Part shown: positions 62,831 through 64,000 of the stretch, in pieces
How the letters are laid out: each line of letters starts with the position of its first letter
How positions within the stretch are numbered: position 1 is the stretch's first letter
From: Adineta steineri
Taxonomy: Eukaryota > Rotifera > Eurotatoria > Adinetida > Adinetidae
DNA length: 64,000 nt
Direction of reading: 5' to 3'
NCBI GenBank assembly: GCA_905250115.1
Contig: CAJNOI010000076.1
Coordinates: forward strand, 146,114 to 210,113
Position numbers and translations under genes: made by a program
The notes under the pieces: model-generated
The model's input: only the letters and a program-made list of their open reading frames with translations
The model's database searches: none
Told to the model about the DNA's origin: nothing

Positions 62831-63470
62831 TATCAAATTAAATAGAATTTTCTTCTTGATTTTATTCAAAAATCTTTTACTTCTACAATAGCACATTTTT
62901 ATTGCTGATTCAAAATCATCTGTTATCGTTTTTGTTCAACGACATTTTCTTTTAAGTTTTAGTGTATTTTACAGAGTCTTCTAAAATATAATGAAATTTT
63001 TCTTTCTATTGTATACTGTTTCGAAGCCTTGTCTAGATATTTTTTTCCTTTCTTTTCTGACATGATATCATACATGTTTTCTTTTGTTATGCTTTCTCTT
63101 CACGTTTAACTGTAGATTATTGTGATCATACCTACAAGGTGTGAGTGCGCGTGCGCGCATTCTAGTCCATCCACACCCACAACCAATTTCAATAATACAC
63201 AGATGTATATATATGTATGTATCTTTTTTTCTATTAAACTAAAAATAATAACACTATTTTTGACAAAAGCACATAGATTCTGAATAAAAAAAAATATTTC
63301 ATTCTTAACATTACATTAAATATTATCCATCATTGGAAAAAAATCACTTCTATCTCATTTTGCTTGTATCAATCGATATAAAAAAAACACAAAATTTGAA
63401 TATAATACTAAAAATACACAGATAAAACTGAGTCAAAACAAACAAGAAAAAAATACAATCAATATAGAAG
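62831..63470 (-). repeat. Inverted copy of the block at 36171-37046
   Basis: Reverse complement of the non-coding block upstream of TAF6 copy B, matching over most of its length by eye with scattered substitutions and small indels. With the TAF6 and VCP pieces it forms the outer half of a large inverted duplication bracketing about 21 kb of unique genes. Confidence 0.75.
63137..63183. repeat. Small telomere-like foldback inside the duplicated block
   Basis: AGGTGTGAGTGCGCGTGCGC faces CCATCCACACCCACAACC. The corresponding place in the copy at 36171-37046 (near 36660) has no telomere-like arms, so this insertion appears specific to the right-hand copy. Confidence 0.5.
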
Positions 63471-63699
63471 GTAGCATACTACTATTATCAGCAAGAAAGA
63501 AAATTATAAGAATCCACCCGAGATTGTTTTAAGTATGACTGAATTAATTTGATGTAGACTTTTATGTAGAAAAATTTGTATGAAAAGATTGCGGTTCGGA
63601 TTTTGTATTGAAAGGTATATTTGAAGACGTTGATTTCTATTAAAATATTTATATAAATAAAGAAAATTAAATTTTTTATTTTCTTTACATTATTTTTAC

Positions 63700-63973
63700 A
63701 TGTTGAATAAAATAGATGATCTTCATGTTGAATTATACAACATAATGGAATAGTTATATCAGTTTGGACGGCTTGATCATTTTTCAATAAATCATTTTTT
63801 TGCTTATCAGACTTATAAAAAAAAACAAAAAGTTAAAATTTAAAGTAAAATCTTTTTTTTACTAATGCATAGTTAGATGATATGGTATTTAAATTTTTCT
63901 TAAATGATACAGCTTTGTGACCGGGATATTTAGATGCTAATAAAGATGATTCATCATCAACTGTTGCAGTTGA
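63700..63973 (-). CDS. Partial gene running off the right edge, unknown product
   Basis: Two splice-consistent exons on the minus strand: 63973-63863 (STATVDDESSLLASKYPGHK and on to SSNYAL) and 63811-63700 (SDKQKNDLLKNDQAVQTDI then PLCCIIQHEDHLFYST). The 48-nt... 51-nt intron has GT/AG ends. The 5' part lies beyond the window. The 3' end is uncertain: a donor at 63699 is followed by several possible acceptors around 63630. The product is not recognised; an AVQTD motif of this kind is often seen in coiled-coil and centrosomal proteins, which is only a hint. Confidence 0.5.
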
Positions 63974-64000
63974 CTAAAATAACAAAAGAGGAAAGAATTA

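Overview
The window is a compact, AT-rich animal genome segment, most likely from a bdelloid rotifer (Adineta/Rotaria/Philodina type). The reasons are metazoan genes with many introns of about 50-65 nt, a giant LDLR/EGF/7TM receptor and F-box proteins of the kind these animals carry in large numbers, an intronless fungal-type transporter, and many stretches of TGTGGG-like sequence, the telomere unit reported for bdelloids. The assignment comes from content, not from a database match.

Layout. 0.7-2 kb: an unrecognised gene. 2.9-3.4 kb: a decayed gag-like retrotransposon remnant. 4.7-6.1 kb: an MFS transporter. 6.8-12.6 kb: a three-exon gene for a 1,743-residue LDLa/EGF/7TM receptor, with a 40-bp tandem repeat upstream. 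13.8-14.8 kb: an unknown protein. 15.5-16.0 kb: a secreted cystatin. 16.1-23.2 kb: four housekeeping genes in tandem on the minus strand, in transcription order PSMC2 (Rpt1), PSMB6 (beta1), DDOST and FECH. CFAP70 (23.6-28.6 kb) is divergent from them and converges on a long coiled-coil gene resembling a short TPR/Mlp nucleoporin (29.0-34.0 kb).

34.4-40.1 kb is a rearranged accessory block. It holds degenerate, partly scrambled copies of TAF6 and VCP/CDC48, repeatedly interrupted by foldback elements whose ends resemble telomere repeat (G-rich arm, core, C-rich arm), plus terminal-inverted-repeat elements with TA target duplications. A further inverted copy of this block lies at 61.5-63.5 kb. 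Between them sit an F-box-like gene, two adjacent genes ending in BRCA1-type tandem BRCT domains (the first also has Cys/His repeats and a TALE-like homeodomain), a salt-inducible-kinase homologue with a 7-nt microexon, a RING-H2 protein and a second F-box gene. A partial gene runs off the right edge.

Most intact genes look like ordinary single-copy functions. The unusual material is the foldback family with telomere-like arms, its presence at nearly every breakpoint of the shuffled TAF6/VCP fragments, and the homeodomain-BRCT fusion gene. Exon joins were worked out by hand from GT/AG sites and reading frame. Totals divisible by three were checked for the receptor, cystatin, both BRCT genes and the second F-box gene; other exon maps are approximate.
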